The notes under the pieces were generated by a model that did no database searches, was not told the DNA's origin, and saw only the letters and a list, made by a program, of their open reading frames with translations. Both the position numbers and the translations under genes were made by a program. Of a stretch of DNA of 40,521 nt, positions 1 through 7,841 are shown one piece after another. Every line of letters starts with the position of its first letter. Position 1 is the first letter of the stretch. This stretch comes from a virus, in the IMG/VR virus record IMGVR_UViG_3300042924_006202, positions 1 through 40,521 of that record. One strand, 5' to 3'.

Positions 1-1
1 G

Positions 2-100
2 GATCGCACCCGGATCGAATGGTCTGTAGGCCTTGCGATTATGAATGGTCGCAGCGCTGCCCGCGTTTACGGCATCACCAATGCCGCAATGACCGCCTGA
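2..100 (+). CDS. C-terminal fragment, probable major capsid protein
   Basis: Only the last 32 codons are in the window, ending in TGA at 98-100. The tail reads RTRIEWSVGLAIMNGRSAAR followed by VYGITNAAMTA. The pattern of Trp-Ser, a Met-Asn pair, Arg-Ser-Ala and a terminal Tyr-Gly-Ile-Thr resembles the C-terminus of phage coat proteins, and the genes that follow are virion-like, so a capsid gene fits the position. The fragment is too short to exclude another structural protein. The start lies upstream of the window. Confidence 0.5.
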   Translation, partial: DRTRIEWSVGLAIMNGRSAARVYGITNAAMTA

Positions 101-142
101 TCATTGCCTTATTTATTCATCCATCCCCTGACTAATTGATTC

Positions 143-826
143 ATGGCACGCGCAACAGGACTGGCCCCCCGAAGGGGCTATCTACTGGATGCAACGACCG
201 TACTGGTCGGCAGCGTCCTAGCCGGCGCCCGTGGCCGTCCCGCCGAAACCCGCAACGGGGCCGCTCGGTTGCTCACTACCAACCTGGCAGCCCAGAATAC
301 CTGGAAGCTTATCGCCTCCGGTGGCTCCAGTAACTCTGCTGGCGGCTACATCCTGCAGGCCGCTCACGTTGCCGAAGGCGCTGCCCTAAGCGCTGCCTCC
401 GCCTACGCCAACATCGGTGTGGTCACCGCCACCGCTGGCGCAATCAATGAGGTCGTTGTCGGCGGCAAACAAATCCGTGCTGCCGTCAAGGTCGCCGGTT
501 CGGTGACTGGTGACGTTCGGGTGGCTGCGGTCCGGGTGCGCCCTGGCACTGGCACGCTGAACATCAGCAACGTGGCGCTTGCTTCCAACGTGGTGACCAT
601 CACCCTGTCGGCCGCCCACACCATGCTGGTCGGCGAGGTTGTGACCGTGGGTTGCTCCAACCCGCTGGTGAATGGCACCTTCACCATTACGGAGGTGACT
701 TCCACCACCTTCAAGTACGCCAGCGTTCAGTCCAACATCACCAGCGCATCGGCGACCGGCACTGTTACCAACGGCGCCGCTGTGCCGGTTGGCACCAACA
801 CCGTAGCCCTAGTTCCCGCCGAGTGA
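143..826 (+). CDS. Putative virion structural protein (227 aa)
   Basis: This protein of 227 residues follows the capsid-like fragment by 42 bp. After a basic N-terminus (residues 1-40) it becomes rich in Ala, Val, Thr and Ser with alternating hydrophobic residues. Residues about 140-215 look like an immunoglobulin-like or other small beta-sandwich, with runs such as NVVTITLSAAHTM and GTFTITEVTSTTFKYA. This suggests a head-surface or tail adhesion role, but no family was recognised. The ATG at 143 has no clear Shine-Dalgarno. A hairpin with a T run follows the gene at 852-872. Confidence 0.7.
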   Translation: MARATGLAPRRGYLLDATTVLVGSVLAGARGRPAETRNGAARLLTTNLAAQNTWKLIASGGSSNSAGGYILQAAHVAEGAALSAASAYANIGVVTATAGAINEVVVGGKQIRAAVKVAGSVTGDVRVAAVRVRPGTGTLNISNVALASNVVTITLSAAHTMLVGEVVTVGCSNPLVNGTFTITEVTSTTFKYASVQSNITSASATGTVTNGAAVPVGTNTVALVPAE

Positions 827-851
827 CCCATTAAGCGGCTTGTGATCACTT

Positions 852-872
852 AGGGCCCTACGGGGCCCTTTC
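852..872 (+). terminator. Rho-independent-type terminator after first structural gene
   Basis: A perfect 7-bp stem AGGGCCC / GGGCCCT with a 4-base loop (tacg) is followed by TTTC. It sits 26 bp after the stop of the 227-aa gene and 15 bp before the next start. The U tract is short, so read-through is likely. Confidence 0.6.
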
Positions 873-886
873 TGCTATCTATCACC

Positions 887-1096
887 ATGAATTTCCCCAT
901 TGGCTACGGCCACGACGTAAAGCCACAACAACCAGCAGCCGACCCCGAGGCACAGGAACTTGCTGCCGAACCCTTGACGGCATCCCAGTCGGGGCTGACC
1001 GGCTCCACCAAGCGCAAGCGAGCACGGGTGTCCGGTGGGCGGTTTGCTGCCGACGATCCGGCCACGGTGGCAGATGAGGCGTGGTTGGAAAGCTAA
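887..1096 (+). CDS. Small head/tail-associated protein (69 aa)
   Basis: A short polar protein of 69 residues. The N-terminal half is rich in Pro, Ala and Glu, and the C-terminal half has KRKRARVSGGRF followed by AADDPATVADEAWLES. A 'GGRF-x-ADDP' block near the C-terminus recurs in small phage proteins encoded beside capsid genes, so a minor head or connector role is plausible by analogy. The gene sits between two structural-type genes. No RBS stands out before the ATG at 887. Confidence 0.55.
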   Translation: MNFPIGYGHDVKPQQPAADPEAQELAAEPLTASQSGLTGSTKRKRARVSGGRFAADDPATVADEAWLES

Positions 1097-1132
1097 GTCA
1101 GCGATCTTTGCCGCTGAACAAAGGAGACCTCC

Positions 1133-1534
1133 ATGGCCTTTCAATTTTCGACAACGGCGCGTAATGCTGCGTTGGACGCAATCGAAACGGCAGCGGGTAC
1201 GGCCCCGACCCTAACGATTCGCACGGGATCTGTCCCGGCCAACTGTGCGGCTACTCGAGCAGGCACGGTACTAGTAACACTGGTCCTCCCGTCCGACTGG
1301 CTGACAGCTGCGTCAAACGGATCAAAGGCTATATCAGGTACCTGGCAGGACTTGACCGCAGATGCCACGGGAACAGCGGCGCACTTCAGTATTGATCAAG
1401 GCGCCACCTGTCATATCCAAGGGACAGTGACTGCTACTGGTGGCGGCGGTGATATGACAATCGACAACACCTCGATTGCTGTAAATCAACAAGTGACCAT
1501 CACAGCATTCACCTTGACTGCTGGCGGTGCCTAA
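1133..1534 (+). CDS. Conserved phage virion-type protein (133 aa)
   Basis: Starts at an ATG preceded by a good Shine-Dalgarno (AAAGGAG about 9 bases upstream). The N-terminus NAALDAIETAAGTAPTLTIR and the C-terminal block GGGGDMTIDNTSIAVNQQV, ending ITAFTLTAGGA, match my recollection of a common small phage structural protein family lying just before tail fibre genes. It is probably a compact beta-rich protein. No enzymatic motif is present. The biochemical role is unknown. Confidence 0.7.
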   Translation: MAFQFSTTARNAALDAIETAAGTAPTLTIRTGSVPANCAATRAGTVLVTLVLPSDWLTAASNGSKAISGTWQDLTADATGTAAHFSIDQGATCHIQGTVTATGGGGDMTIDNTSIAVNQQVTITAFTLTAGGA

Positions 1535-1567
1535 TAGCAATAGCTTTCACGACGAAGAGGCACGCCT

Positions 1568-2875
1568 ATGATCCTACTTAATTCCACATCCGACAAACTC
1601 CGAGTTGTCACCGGGCAGTCGGGAGATATTCGTGTCCATGCGGCTTTTGCTGATCTGGCGAGCGGGACGGTGACGGTGGATCGGTTCAATACCGCTATCT
1701 CTACCGCGACGACGACTGACATAGTAGCAAGCCCCGGCGCTTCGACTTCGCGGGCCGTGCAGTTCGTGAACATCTGGAACAATGGCGCGACGGATGCAAA
1801 CAACATCGTTATCCAGCACACCGATGGCACAACCACGGTTGACCTGTATTCGCTCTCGCTGCCCGCGCAGTCCGGGATCGTCTACGTCGAAGGCGAAGGA
1901 TGGACGGTCACGGGCAATTCGCGGCCCACGAATATCCAGGTCTTTTCCACAAGCGGGACGTGGAACAAGCCGACCAGCTTTAACCCGTCAGTTGCGCTTG
2001 TTCGCGTCTGGGGCGCGGGTGGCGGCGGAGGCGGCGGGTCTTCGCTTGCAACTGCCACAACCACCAAAGGCGGCGGCGGTGGCGGTGGCGGGTGTTTTGT
2101 CGAACGGATTTTCCGCGCGAGCGATCTCGCCAGTAGTGAGAGCGTCACCATTGGCGCGGGCGGTGCCGCTGGGACGGGTGCAGCGGCGGGTGGCTCAGGT
2201 GGTGACGGCGGCGTAGGTGGCAATACGACATTTGGCGCGCTGTTGACTGGCTATGGTGGAGGCGGTGGAAGGGGTGGACAAAACTCTGCGGTTGCGACTG
2301 GCGGGGGCGGTGGCGGGGGCGGTCACTCCGCAGGATCGTCGGCAAGCGGCGTAAGTACCGGTTCGGGCGGTCAGCCAGCAGTGGCGGGGCCGGGCTTTGA
2401 TATTCAGGGCATCAACGGGGTTGCTGGCTCAGGTAGCAACTATTTCGGCCACTACGGCGGCGGGGGCGGGGGCGGGTCTACCAATGCGGCTACTCCGGGA
2501 TCAAACGTTGGCGGCGGCTCGCTATATGGCGGCGGCGGTGGCGGGAGTGGGGGCTGCACGAGCGCCGTTCCGGCAGTGACCAACCCAACTGCGGGCGGCG
2601 GGCCTGCATCGGCTGTTGGAACCGGCGCTGCGGCTGGCCTTTCTGGTCCAGCACCTACGCCCGGTGATGCAGGTGCGCCAAGCAACGGGCTTGTCGGCGG
2701 TGCCGGAGGTGGTGGTGGCGGTTCTACTGTGCAGGCATCTACGGACGGCGCGGCAGGCGGCGCGGGCGGACTTGGTGGTGGTGGTGGTGGTGGTGGTGGC
2801 CGTGGCAGCAATCCGGGCCTTGGCGGCGCGGGCGGCGTCGGTGGTGATGGCTACTGCGTTGTGATTTCTTGGTGA
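1568..2875 (+). CDS. Glycine-rich tail fibre-like protein 1 (435 aa)
   Basis: Residues 1-110 form an ordinary folded domain (ILLNSTSDKLRVVTGQSGDI...). It is followed by a short linker, FSTSGTWNKPT, and then LVRVWGAGGGGGGGS. From about residue 140 to the end the protein is mostly Gly with Ala, Ser, Val and Asn. The motif 'W-x-KP ... v-W-GAGGGGG' marks the phage glycine-rich fibre domain, thought to pack as polyglycine-II-like helices at a receptor-binding tip. The protein ends FCVVISW-like (GYCVVISW). It is a tandem paralogue of the next gene. (GGT)n and GGC-rich runs make it prone to slippage. An SD-like GAAGAGG lies upstream. Confidence 0.8.
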   Translation: MILLNSTSDKLRVVTGQSGDIRVHAAFADLASGTVTVDRFNTAISTATTTDIVASPGASTSRAVQFVNIWNNGATDANNIVIQHTDGTTTVDLYSLSLPAQSGIVYVEGEGWTVTGNSRPTNIQVFSTSGTWNKPTSFNPSVALVRVWGAGGGGGGGSSLATATTTKGGGGGGGGCFVERIFRASDLASSESVTIGAGGAAGTGAAAGGSGGDGGVGGNTTFGALLTGYGGGGGRGGQNSAVATGGGGGGGGHSAGSSASGVSTGSGGQPAVAGPGFDIQGINGVAGSGSNYFGHYGGGGGGGSTNAATPGSNVGGGSLYGGGGGGSGGCTSAVPAVTNPTAGGGPASAVGTGAAAGLSGPAPTPGDAGAPSNGLVGGAGGGGGGSTVQASTDGAAGGAGGLGGGGGGGGGRGSNPGLGGAGGVGGDGYCVVISW

Positions 2876-2879
2876 TGAC

Positions 2880-4178
2880 ATGATCTACCTGGCATCAACC
2901 TCCGACAAATTGCAAGTCGTCACATCCAGCGCAAACGCGGTCCATGTTCACGCGACCTTTACGGACCTGTCCGGCACGACTGTTGCGCCGGGGCGCACCG
3001 ATACCAGCATATCGGCGGCCACCACGACCGATGTTGTCGCTTCACCGGGTGTATCAACCACGCGCAAGATCAAGTTTCTGAGCCTGTTCAACGACCACGC
3101 CACGGCGGCGCAAGACATCGTTATTCGTCACACTGACGGCACGACTGCGGTTGATCTGTGGGCCGGGTCTGTGCCTGCACAGACGGGGCTGACGTTTGCC
3201 GAGAAGGGCGGGTGGCGAGTATCCGTGCCATTTCCTTCGGCAGACATCCAGACTTTTGACGCGCCCGGTGGGACTTGGAGCAAACCCACTGGTCCCCGCA
3301 CGGGTCTGACCTTGATCCGGCTTTGGGGCGCGGGTGGGGGAGGTGGAGGCGGTGCCTCGCTGGCTACAGCCGTTGTCGCAAAGGGCGGGTCAGGTGGCGG
3401 CGGCGGATTGTGCATCAGTCAAATATTCTTTACCGATGAATTACCGGACCAAGTGCGCGTAGGCATCGGTTTTGGCGGTGCTGGTGGTGTGGGCGGCGCT
3501 GCGGGGGCGGCAGGCGGCAGTGCAAACGCAGGCGGGTCGTCTTTTGTCAGATCGCCCGCAATGATTCTCCTGACTGCCCTCGGCGGTTCTAGTGGCGCGG
3601 GCGGAGCGACCAGCGCCGTGAACCTAGCGGGCGGCAACGGGGCTGGCATTCATGGTTCATCTGGGGGTGCAGCCGGCCCGGCAGCATCGGGACAGCCAAA
3701 CTCAGGCAGCACATCATCGACTCTCGGCCCTTCGTGGGAAGGCGGCGGGGGCGGGGGCGGGTCGAACGCCACTACTCCCGTGCCGCTGACAACGCAGGGC
3801 GGCAATGCCCGGTTTGGCGGCGCAGGTGGCGGCTCTGGTGGTTGTCACAGCAGCGTCCCGGACATCGTAAACGCAACAGCGGGCGGCGGCACCGGCAATA
3901 GCGTTGGCGTTACGGCGGGCGGGCTTGGTGGTGCGGCGGGCACGAGCGGCGCATCGCCCACGGCAGGCGCAAACGGCATTGACACTACCGGCATCGTAGG
4001 CGGCACAGGTGGGGGCGGTGGCGGCACAACTGTCACGGCATCGACGGCGGGTGCCAATGGCGGCAATGGTGGCAAGGGCGGCGGCGGTGGTGGTGGTGGT
4101 GGGGTTGGCATGAACCCCGGCGTCGGTGGTAATGGTGGTAATGGCGGCAATGGTTTCGGGTGGATTGCGACATGGTGA
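2880..4178 (+). CDS. Glycine-rich tail fibre-like protein 2 (432 aa)
   Basis: Paralogue of the preceding gene with the same layout. The N-terminal domain begins IYLASTSDKLQVVTSSANAV, the junction is TWSKPTGPRTGLTLIRLWGA, then there is a long Gly-rich body, and the end is GFGWIATW. It starts 4 bp after the stop of its twin. The N-terminal domains align along most of their length while the Gly-rich parts differ strongly, as expected for host-range determinants or for repeat drift. It is most likely a trimeric fibre or tip protein. Which twin is attached to the virion cannot be told from sequence. Confidence 0.8.
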   Translation: MIYLASTSDKLQVVTSSANAVHVHATFTDLSGTTVAPGRTDTSISAATTTDVVASPGVSTTRKIKFLSLFNDHATAAQDIVIRHTDGTTAVDLWAGSVPAQTGLTFAEKGGWRVSVPFPSADIQTFDAPGGTWSKPTGPRTGLTLIRLWGAGGGGGGGASLATAVVAKGGSGGGGGLCISQIFFTDELPDQVRVGIGFGGAGGVGGAAGAAGGSANAGGSSFVRSPAMILLTALGGSSGAGGATSAVNLAGGNGAGIHGSSGGAAGPAASGQPNSGSTSSTLGPSWEGGGGGGGSNATTPVPLTTQGGNARFGGAGGGSGGCHSSVPDIVNATAGGGTGNSVGVTAGGLGGAAGTSGASPTAGANGIDTTGIVGGTGGGGGGTTVTASTAGANGGNGGKGGGGGGGGGVGMNPGVGGNGGNGGNGFGWIATW

Positions 4179-4402
4179 GCGTGAAGAAGTTTGCATTAGT
4201 ACGCGCCGCAGATGGTTGGGTGTGGAATACATGCCGGTGGGACGGCGAAACGCCTTGGAACCACCTGCCGCCCGGGATTGATGAAATCGAGTGTCCTGAA
4301 TGTGTCGGGCCGGGCTGGTTTTATGTCGATGGCGACTGGCAACCACCGCCTCCGCCAGAACCGCAAAACGAGCCGTTGCCCGATCCTCCGCCGGAGGAGT
4401 GA
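4172..4402 (+). CDS. Small tail-region protein (76 aa)
   Basis: The ATG at 4172 overlaps the stop of the fibre gene. The product starts MVSVKKFALVRAADGWVWNT and has two cysteines in IECPECVGPGW, then a proline-rich acidic tail (QPPPPPEPQNEPLPDPPPEE). Its position directly after fibres and its aromatic-rich core resemble small fibre-associated or assembly proteins, but this is positional inference only. A GTG at 4160 is an alternative start. A GGAGGAG near its stop serves as RBS for the next gene. Confidence 0.6.
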   Translation: MVSVKKFALVRAADGWVWNTCRWDGETPWNHLPPGIDEIECPECVGPGWFYVDGDWQPPPPPEPQNEPLPDPPPEE

Positions 4403-4405
4403 CCC

Positions 4406-5299
4406 ATGGCCCGGAAAGGCGCATTTAACGCAACGCTCGAGCCAAGGGCATGGTTTGACGGTAAAGCGCTGCCGGAAGGCTGGTTTGCGGATGATTTGAT
4501 TCCTGCGCCGTCGGGCGGTGTTGGTGGTATCACCGGCACCGCCAGCGGCACGATCGACTTCACCGGGTCTGCGACTGGCACTGTCAGGATCTCTGGTTCC
4601 GCCAGTGGCGTTCTGGATTTCACAGGTGCGGCCGCAGGCACCGTTGCTAATTCCGGTATCGCCAGCGGCACATTGCCGCTCACGGGAACGGCAACGGCAA
4701 CCGCACCAATCACCGGCACAGCTTCGGGCACCTTGCCCCTTGAGGGGGGCGCTACCGGTGCCGTCACCGTATCTGCGGTGGGTAGTGGCACGCTGCCCCT
4801 GTCTGGCACCGCTACGGTCGTCGTCGGCACCGTTCCGATCACTGCCACGGCAGCAGGGACACTGCCGCTTGCTGGTACCGCTACGGGCAAGGTCAACGTC
4901 GATGGCGCCGCCAGCGGGACGCTGCCGCTCGCTGGTGAGGCGACCGCTTCTGTCAACGTATCCGGCTCTGCTGCTGGCATCTTGCCGCTTGGCGGGACTG
5001 GCGTAGCAGCGGCTTTGCTCAGCGCGATTGCCAGCGGCAACTTACCGCTCACTGGTAACGCGACCGGCACGGTAGCTACGGCAATCATATCCGGGGTAGC
5101 GGCGGGAGATTTGCCCCTTGGCGGGTCGGCAACAGGCGCGGTCCGCGTTATCGGCGTTGCGAATGGTGTCCTTGTGATCACCGGCACGGCGACGGCAATC
5201 GGGCCGGTCCAGTTCGCCACCCGCTTTGCATTCCCTGGCGATCCAGCCAATGGCGGCAAACTGGGTATATCACGCCGTGGCGGGCGTATCGTTAGGTGA
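4406..5299 (+). CDS. Repeat-built beta structural protein (297 aa)
   Basis: After an ordinary 35-residue start (MARKGAFNATLEPRAWFDGK...) residues about 38-270 consist of roughly ten degenerate repeats of 20-24 residues. The repeat theme is G-x-ASGTLPL-x-G-x-ATG-x-V, which alternates Gly/Ala/Thr with single hydrophobics. This looks like a beta-solenoid or stacked-hairpin shaft of a fibre or baseplate appendage. The repeats are also visible in DNA as recurrent GGCACNNTGCCGCT blocks. It lies between fibre-type and BppU-type genes and has an RBS GGAGGAG 10 bases upstream. No catalytic motif is present. Confidence 0.75.
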   Translation: MARKGAFNATLEPRAWFDGKALPEGWFADDLIPAPSGGVGGITGTASGTIDFTGSATGTVRISGSASGVLDFTGAAAGTVANSGIASGTLPLTGTATATAPITGTASGTLPLEGGATGAVTVSAVGSGTLPLSGTATVVVGTVPITATAAGTLPLAGTATGKVNVDGAASGTLPLAGEATASVNVSGSAAGILPLGGTGVAAALLSAIASGNLPLTGNATGTVATAIISGVAAGDLPLGGSATGAVRVIGVANGVLVITGTATAIGPVQFATRFAFPGDPANGGKLGISRRGGRIVR

Positions 5300-5306
5300 G
5301 GATTCG

Positions 5307-5633
5307 ATGAGCACTTTTTACATCAAGGCTGGTGATACATCACCCGCCATCCGATTTGCGCTAGATCCGGCATCGGTGGTGTTGACCGGTGCGACGGTGC
5401 GGTTTCAGATGCGGCAGCGACGATCGCGTGGTGGTGCCACCCTGACTGATGCTACGGCTGTGGTTGTGACAGCAACGGGCACGCCAACGGTCGAATATCA
5501 GTGGGATGCAGCCGACACTGCCAACGCTGGCACGTTTGAGGCAGAGTTTCGAGTGACGTATTCCAATGGTAAGATCGAGACATTCCCAAATGACGGATTT
5601 ATTTCTGTAAAAGTTTCGGAAGACATTAGATAG
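5307..5633 (+). CDS. BppU-like baseplate N-terminal domain protein (108 aa)
   Basis: Starts at ATG 5307, preceded by GAGG. The sequence STFYIKAGDTSPAIRFAL is followed by LTGATVRFQMRQRR and EYQWDAADTANAGTFEAEF, ending FPNDGFISVKVSEDIR. This is the typical order of the BppU N-terminal domain (lactococcal phage baseplate upper protein): a small beta domain that attaches receptor-binding modules to a baseplate. Only this domain is present, so it probably acts as an adaptor. Family assignment is from motif recognition and is fairly firm. Confidence 0.8.
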   Translation: MSTFYIKAGDTSPAIRFALDPASVVLTGATVRFQMRQRRSRGGATLTDATAVVVTATGTPTVEYQWDAADTANAGTFEAEFRVTYSNGKIETFPNDGFISVKVSEDIR

Positions 5634-5831
5634 ATGAGCACTTGTATGATCTGGAAAGCTGGAACAAATCGACACAGCTTTCACAGGCTGTTGGGCATGG
5701 ATTTGAAAGATTTTATCGACATGGCGGTGCCGATGACGGCGTTGCACCTGGTCTTGTTCCTGCCGGCGTGGTGGGTACTGACCACGAATCCCACGGTGCG
5801 AGGTTGGATGGCAGGGAGGCTGAAGCCGTGA
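5634..5831 (+). CDS. Small membrane protein, holin candidate A (65 aa)
   Basis: Begins immediately after the stop of the BppU-like gene. Residues about 30-50 (MAVPMTALHLVLFLPAWWVL) form one likely membrane helix, followed by a basic tail (RGWMAGRLKP). Small size, one helix and a tight overlap with two further small membrane-protein genes suggest a lysis or membrane role. There is no family match, so holin is only a hypothesis. Confidence 0.6.
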   Translation: MSTCMIWKAGTNRHSFHRLLGMDLKDFIDMAVPMTALHLVLFLPAWWVLTTNPTVRGWMAGRLKP

Positions 5832-6280
5832 ATGAAGATTTATTTCAGGGACTGCAACCGCCAAGCGCGGAGGGCACTTCTTTACTGGTTGCATTGCTGC
5901 CAAGGCTATGCGAAAAACTTGACGCAGTAGCACAGCAAGGCGATCGCCTTAAGAGAGTAGAAGATAACCAAAATGACATTAAAGATAAAATAGACAAATC
6001 GGCAGACGCACATCAAAAACTACAAGAAAAATATTTAGAGCAATCGCACAAGCACGAACTAGAAATACAAGCCATTCAATTAAAGTTGCAAAATTATGAT
6101 ACTACCGTTGCCAAAGTTGAGGAACTAGATAAAAAAGTATTTGCGTATGCGCTGTTGGCTGCTGCAGCAGGAGCGCTTGCGGGCGCGTTGTTTGCCGGGT
6201 TGCCGGGTTGGTTGGAACGCCATCCATTGCAGAAGGCCAGCTTTATCGCGTCTTCGGCGCTGGTGAGGGGCAGGGGATGA
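5828..6280 (+). CDS. Coiled-coil membrane protein, holin/XhlA-like (150 aa)
   Basis: A GTG start at 5828 overlaps the previous stop (GTGA). Residues about 20-100 are charged and heptad-rich (LKRVEDNQNDIKDKIDKSAD onward), a probable coiled coil. Residues about 108-128 (FAYALLAAAAGALAGALFAG) are a membrane helix. This arrangement, coil then C-terminal helix, is like haemolysin XhlA-type phage proteins that cooperate with holins. The central part is markedly AT-richer than neighbouring genes, suggesting different ancestry. A longer in-frame start at 5642 is unlikely because it overlaps the upstream gene. Confidence 0.65.
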   Translation: MNEDLFQGLQPPSAEGTSLLVALLPRLCEKLDAVAQQGDRLKRVEDNQNDIKDKIDKSADAHQKLQEKYLEQSHKHELEIQAIQLKLQNYDTTVAKVEELDKKVFAYALLAAAAGALAGALFAGLPGWLERHPLQKASFIASSALVRGRG

Positions 6281-6486
6281 CGCGCTATCTCAGCTGGTGC
6301 CTTGGGTTTGCCGGCTTCTGTCTGCTGGCGGGCGCAGGAATTGGCGCGATTGACTGGTGGAATTGCACCAAACACGCTGGCGGCAAAGCCTGCGCTGAAA
6401 GCCGCACCGTTGCAATGGTTGCCCTTGCCGGTGCAGCCACCACAGCGCTAGGCATTGCAGTGCCAAACCGTAACCCTAGCCCTTAA
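6277..6486 (+). CDS. Small two-helix membrane protein, holin candidate B (69 aa)
   Basis: The ATG at 6277 overlaps the previous stop (ATGA). Two hydrophobic segments are visible, about residues 5-25 (LSWCLGFAGFCLLAGAGIGA) and 44-62 (VAMVALAGAATTALGIAV), separated by a polar loop with two cysteines. This is the usual shape of a class II holin. It is the last plus-strand gene of the left block; the neighbouring gene converges on it 10 bp away. No endolysin gene is adjacent. Confidence 0.6.
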   Translation: MTRYLSWCLGFAGFCLLAGAGIGAIDWWNCTKHAGGKACAESRTVAMVALAGAATTALGIAVPNRNPSP

Positions 6487-6495
6487 AACTGACCC

Positions 6496-6786
6496 CTAGG
6501 CGGGCTGAAGCTGGAAGGATTGCAGCAACTCTTGCTGCCATGGCACAAGGTCTTCGGGTGACGTGTTTTCTCTGGTCATAATCACCGGCTCAGAATTGAC
6601 GATCTCGGCCTTTGTAGCGCTGAGCATCTTTACCGTCACCCCAACAACCCCGCGATGAATGCAGGGGGCATTGATCATCGTGCCACCTGGCAGGAGGTCA
6701 AAGGCTCTGCCCATGATGCCAACATCAGACCTCCCTGGCACGGCAAACACCCGCTGAACATCCCAGGAGAAAGCGGCGGTAGGCAC
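6496..6786 (-). CDS. Hypothetical protein (up to 96 aa)
   Basis: Last gene of the leftward block, converging on the membrane-protein genes. The C-terminal 60 residues, from MINAPCIHRGVVGVTVKML to LLQSFQLQPA, look like genuine protein. A well-placed purine-rich RBS (AGGTGG) precedes that internal ATG at about 6675, so the real protein may be only about 59 residues. No family was recognised. A rather isolated gene of low certainty. Confidence 0.35.
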   Translation of the reverse strand: MPTAAFSWDVQRVFAVPGRSDVGIMGRAFDLLPGGTMINAPCIHRGVVGVTVKMLSATKAEIVNSEPVIMTRENTSPEDLVPWQQELLQSFQLQPA

Positions 6787-7017
6787 TACTGCCGTCTGGC
6801 GTCTGATTCAGTTTACCGGGAAAGCTGACTCAGGTGCCAGGTAATGATGACGTGCGGGTTGATCCGCCTAATCTGCGAGGATCCGCAGGATCCCCCGACA
6901 CGAGCGCGATTTGTTGACGTGCCGCCGTGGCGGGCTGGCATTGCGATGGCGCTGCTGCGGATCCGGGGCTGGCGTGTTGTGTCTCGGTGGCCGCTGTGAA
7001 GGCACCTGTTCGGCCGC

Positions 7018-7236
7018 CTATACCCCCGGATCGGGCAGCAGAGGGGGTCCTACGGCTGGCCCGGTAACACCAGTGGTCGCCAGTGTGATCCCGTGCTCTC
7101 GGCATATGCGCCGCATCTTGCGCCAGGCGTCGACTCCAGAGCATGCCTCAACGCAGTGGACACCAGCGCAGATGCGCCAGACCAATCGACCGCCTATTGT
7201 TATGACCTCCTGGACTGGAACCACTGGGGTGATCAT
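7018..7236 (-). CDS. Doubtful hypothetical protein (72 aa)
   Basis: The reading frame starts at an ATG at 7236 with MITPVVPVQEVITIGGRLVW and contains a cysteine/arginine-rich middle (AGVHCVEACSGVDAWRKMRR). Composition is protein-like in the middle but the ends are weak, and there is no RBS. The stretch 6790-7017 downstream has no convincing gene on either strand. The whole 6790-7250 segment may be decayed coding sequence. Confidence 0.25.
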   Translation of the reverse strand: MITPVVPVQEVITIGGRLVWRICAGVHCVEACSGVDAWRKMRRICREHGITLATTGVTGPAVGPPLLPDPGV

Positions 7237-7258
7237 ATGGGAGCATTGCGGCTGCCCC

Positions 7259-7618
7259 CTAGGTTTCCGTTTTTCCATCAACTACGGCAATCATCTGCTC
7301 GATTTTTTCTTTGTCAAAATTCACTTTAAGCCAAGCTTTTGCCTCGGCTTCACTTGAAAATGGTCCTGCGCAACCTCGCTCAGTTAGATACCTGCCACAT
7401 TTAGATAAGCCATGATAACTAGCACGCCAAGTATTTACCCCTCCTATAAATTGACAATCCATATCAATAACCCAGTCAATTTTTGATTTAAGCCATTCAC
7501 TGCGGGCGTGTTGAGCGGCCTCTATAGCTGCATTAAGAGCGTTAAGTTCTGCACGTTCCAGGTCGGTCAGACTGTTTTGATTGAAAATCAACAGTTCCGC
7601 TTTTGAGGTTGAGTCCAT
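7259..7618 (-). CDS. Hypothetical protein (119 aa)
   Basis: A clean frame from ATG 7618. It begins MDSTSKAELLIFNQNSLTDL, has an Ala/Glu-rich helix at about 20-45, and a second half with W, C and K residues (GLSKCGRYLTERGCAGPF). The end, SSEAEAKAWLKVNFDKE, is typical of small phage proteins with a helical C-terminus. The DNA is AT-richer than its neighbours, which hints at recent acquisition. No family recognised. Confidence 0.6.
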   Translation of the reverse strand: MDSTSKAELLIFNQNSLTDLERAELNALNAAIEAAQHARSEWLKSKIDWVIDMDCQFIGGVNTWRASYHGLSKCGRYLTERGCAGPFSSEAEAKAWLKVNFDKEKIEQMIAVVDGKTET

Positions 7619-7670
7619 GACGACTGGCGAGAATTAGGTGGTGGTTGATGGGGTGGTTGGCAATGCGCAG

Positions 7671-7841
7671 TCACGGGTCTAGCTCGTCAGCGATGCGGAA
7701 TAGCCGATCCGGCGCGAGGGGTTCGTCCGACTTGAGCAGCGCTAGGGCCCTGAAGCCCTGAGCAACGGCCTCGTTCAGGGTTGAGCTGTCTCTGAAGGCG
7801 GCCAGGATTGCCAGGGTGTCAAGGCTCTTGGGGGTGCTCAT
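7671..7841 (-). CDS. Small hypothetical protein (56 aa)
   Basis: A 56-codon gene. Its ATG (7841-7839) overlaps the TGA of the upstream gene at 7838-7840 (ATGA), the coupling used throughout this operon. The product begins MSTPKSLDTLAILAAFRDSS and ends LFRIADELDP; it is predicted all-helical. No function is recognised. It is real on grounds of coupling and composition. Confidence 0.6.
   Translation of the reverse strand: MSTPKSLDTLAILAAFRDSSTLNEAVAQGFRALALLKSDEPLAPDRLFRIADELDP

Noticed and set aside
2773-2800. (GGT)n microsatellite as a phase-variation switch
   Set aside because: The unit is a codon multiple, so slippage changes glycine number but not the frame.
4321-5259. Long minus-strand frame opposite the repeat-built beta protein
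   Set aside because: The frame stays open only because the plus-strand repeats are GC-rich and periodic; the product is Pro/Val/Ala low complexity and the plus-strand protein has the RBS and operon position.
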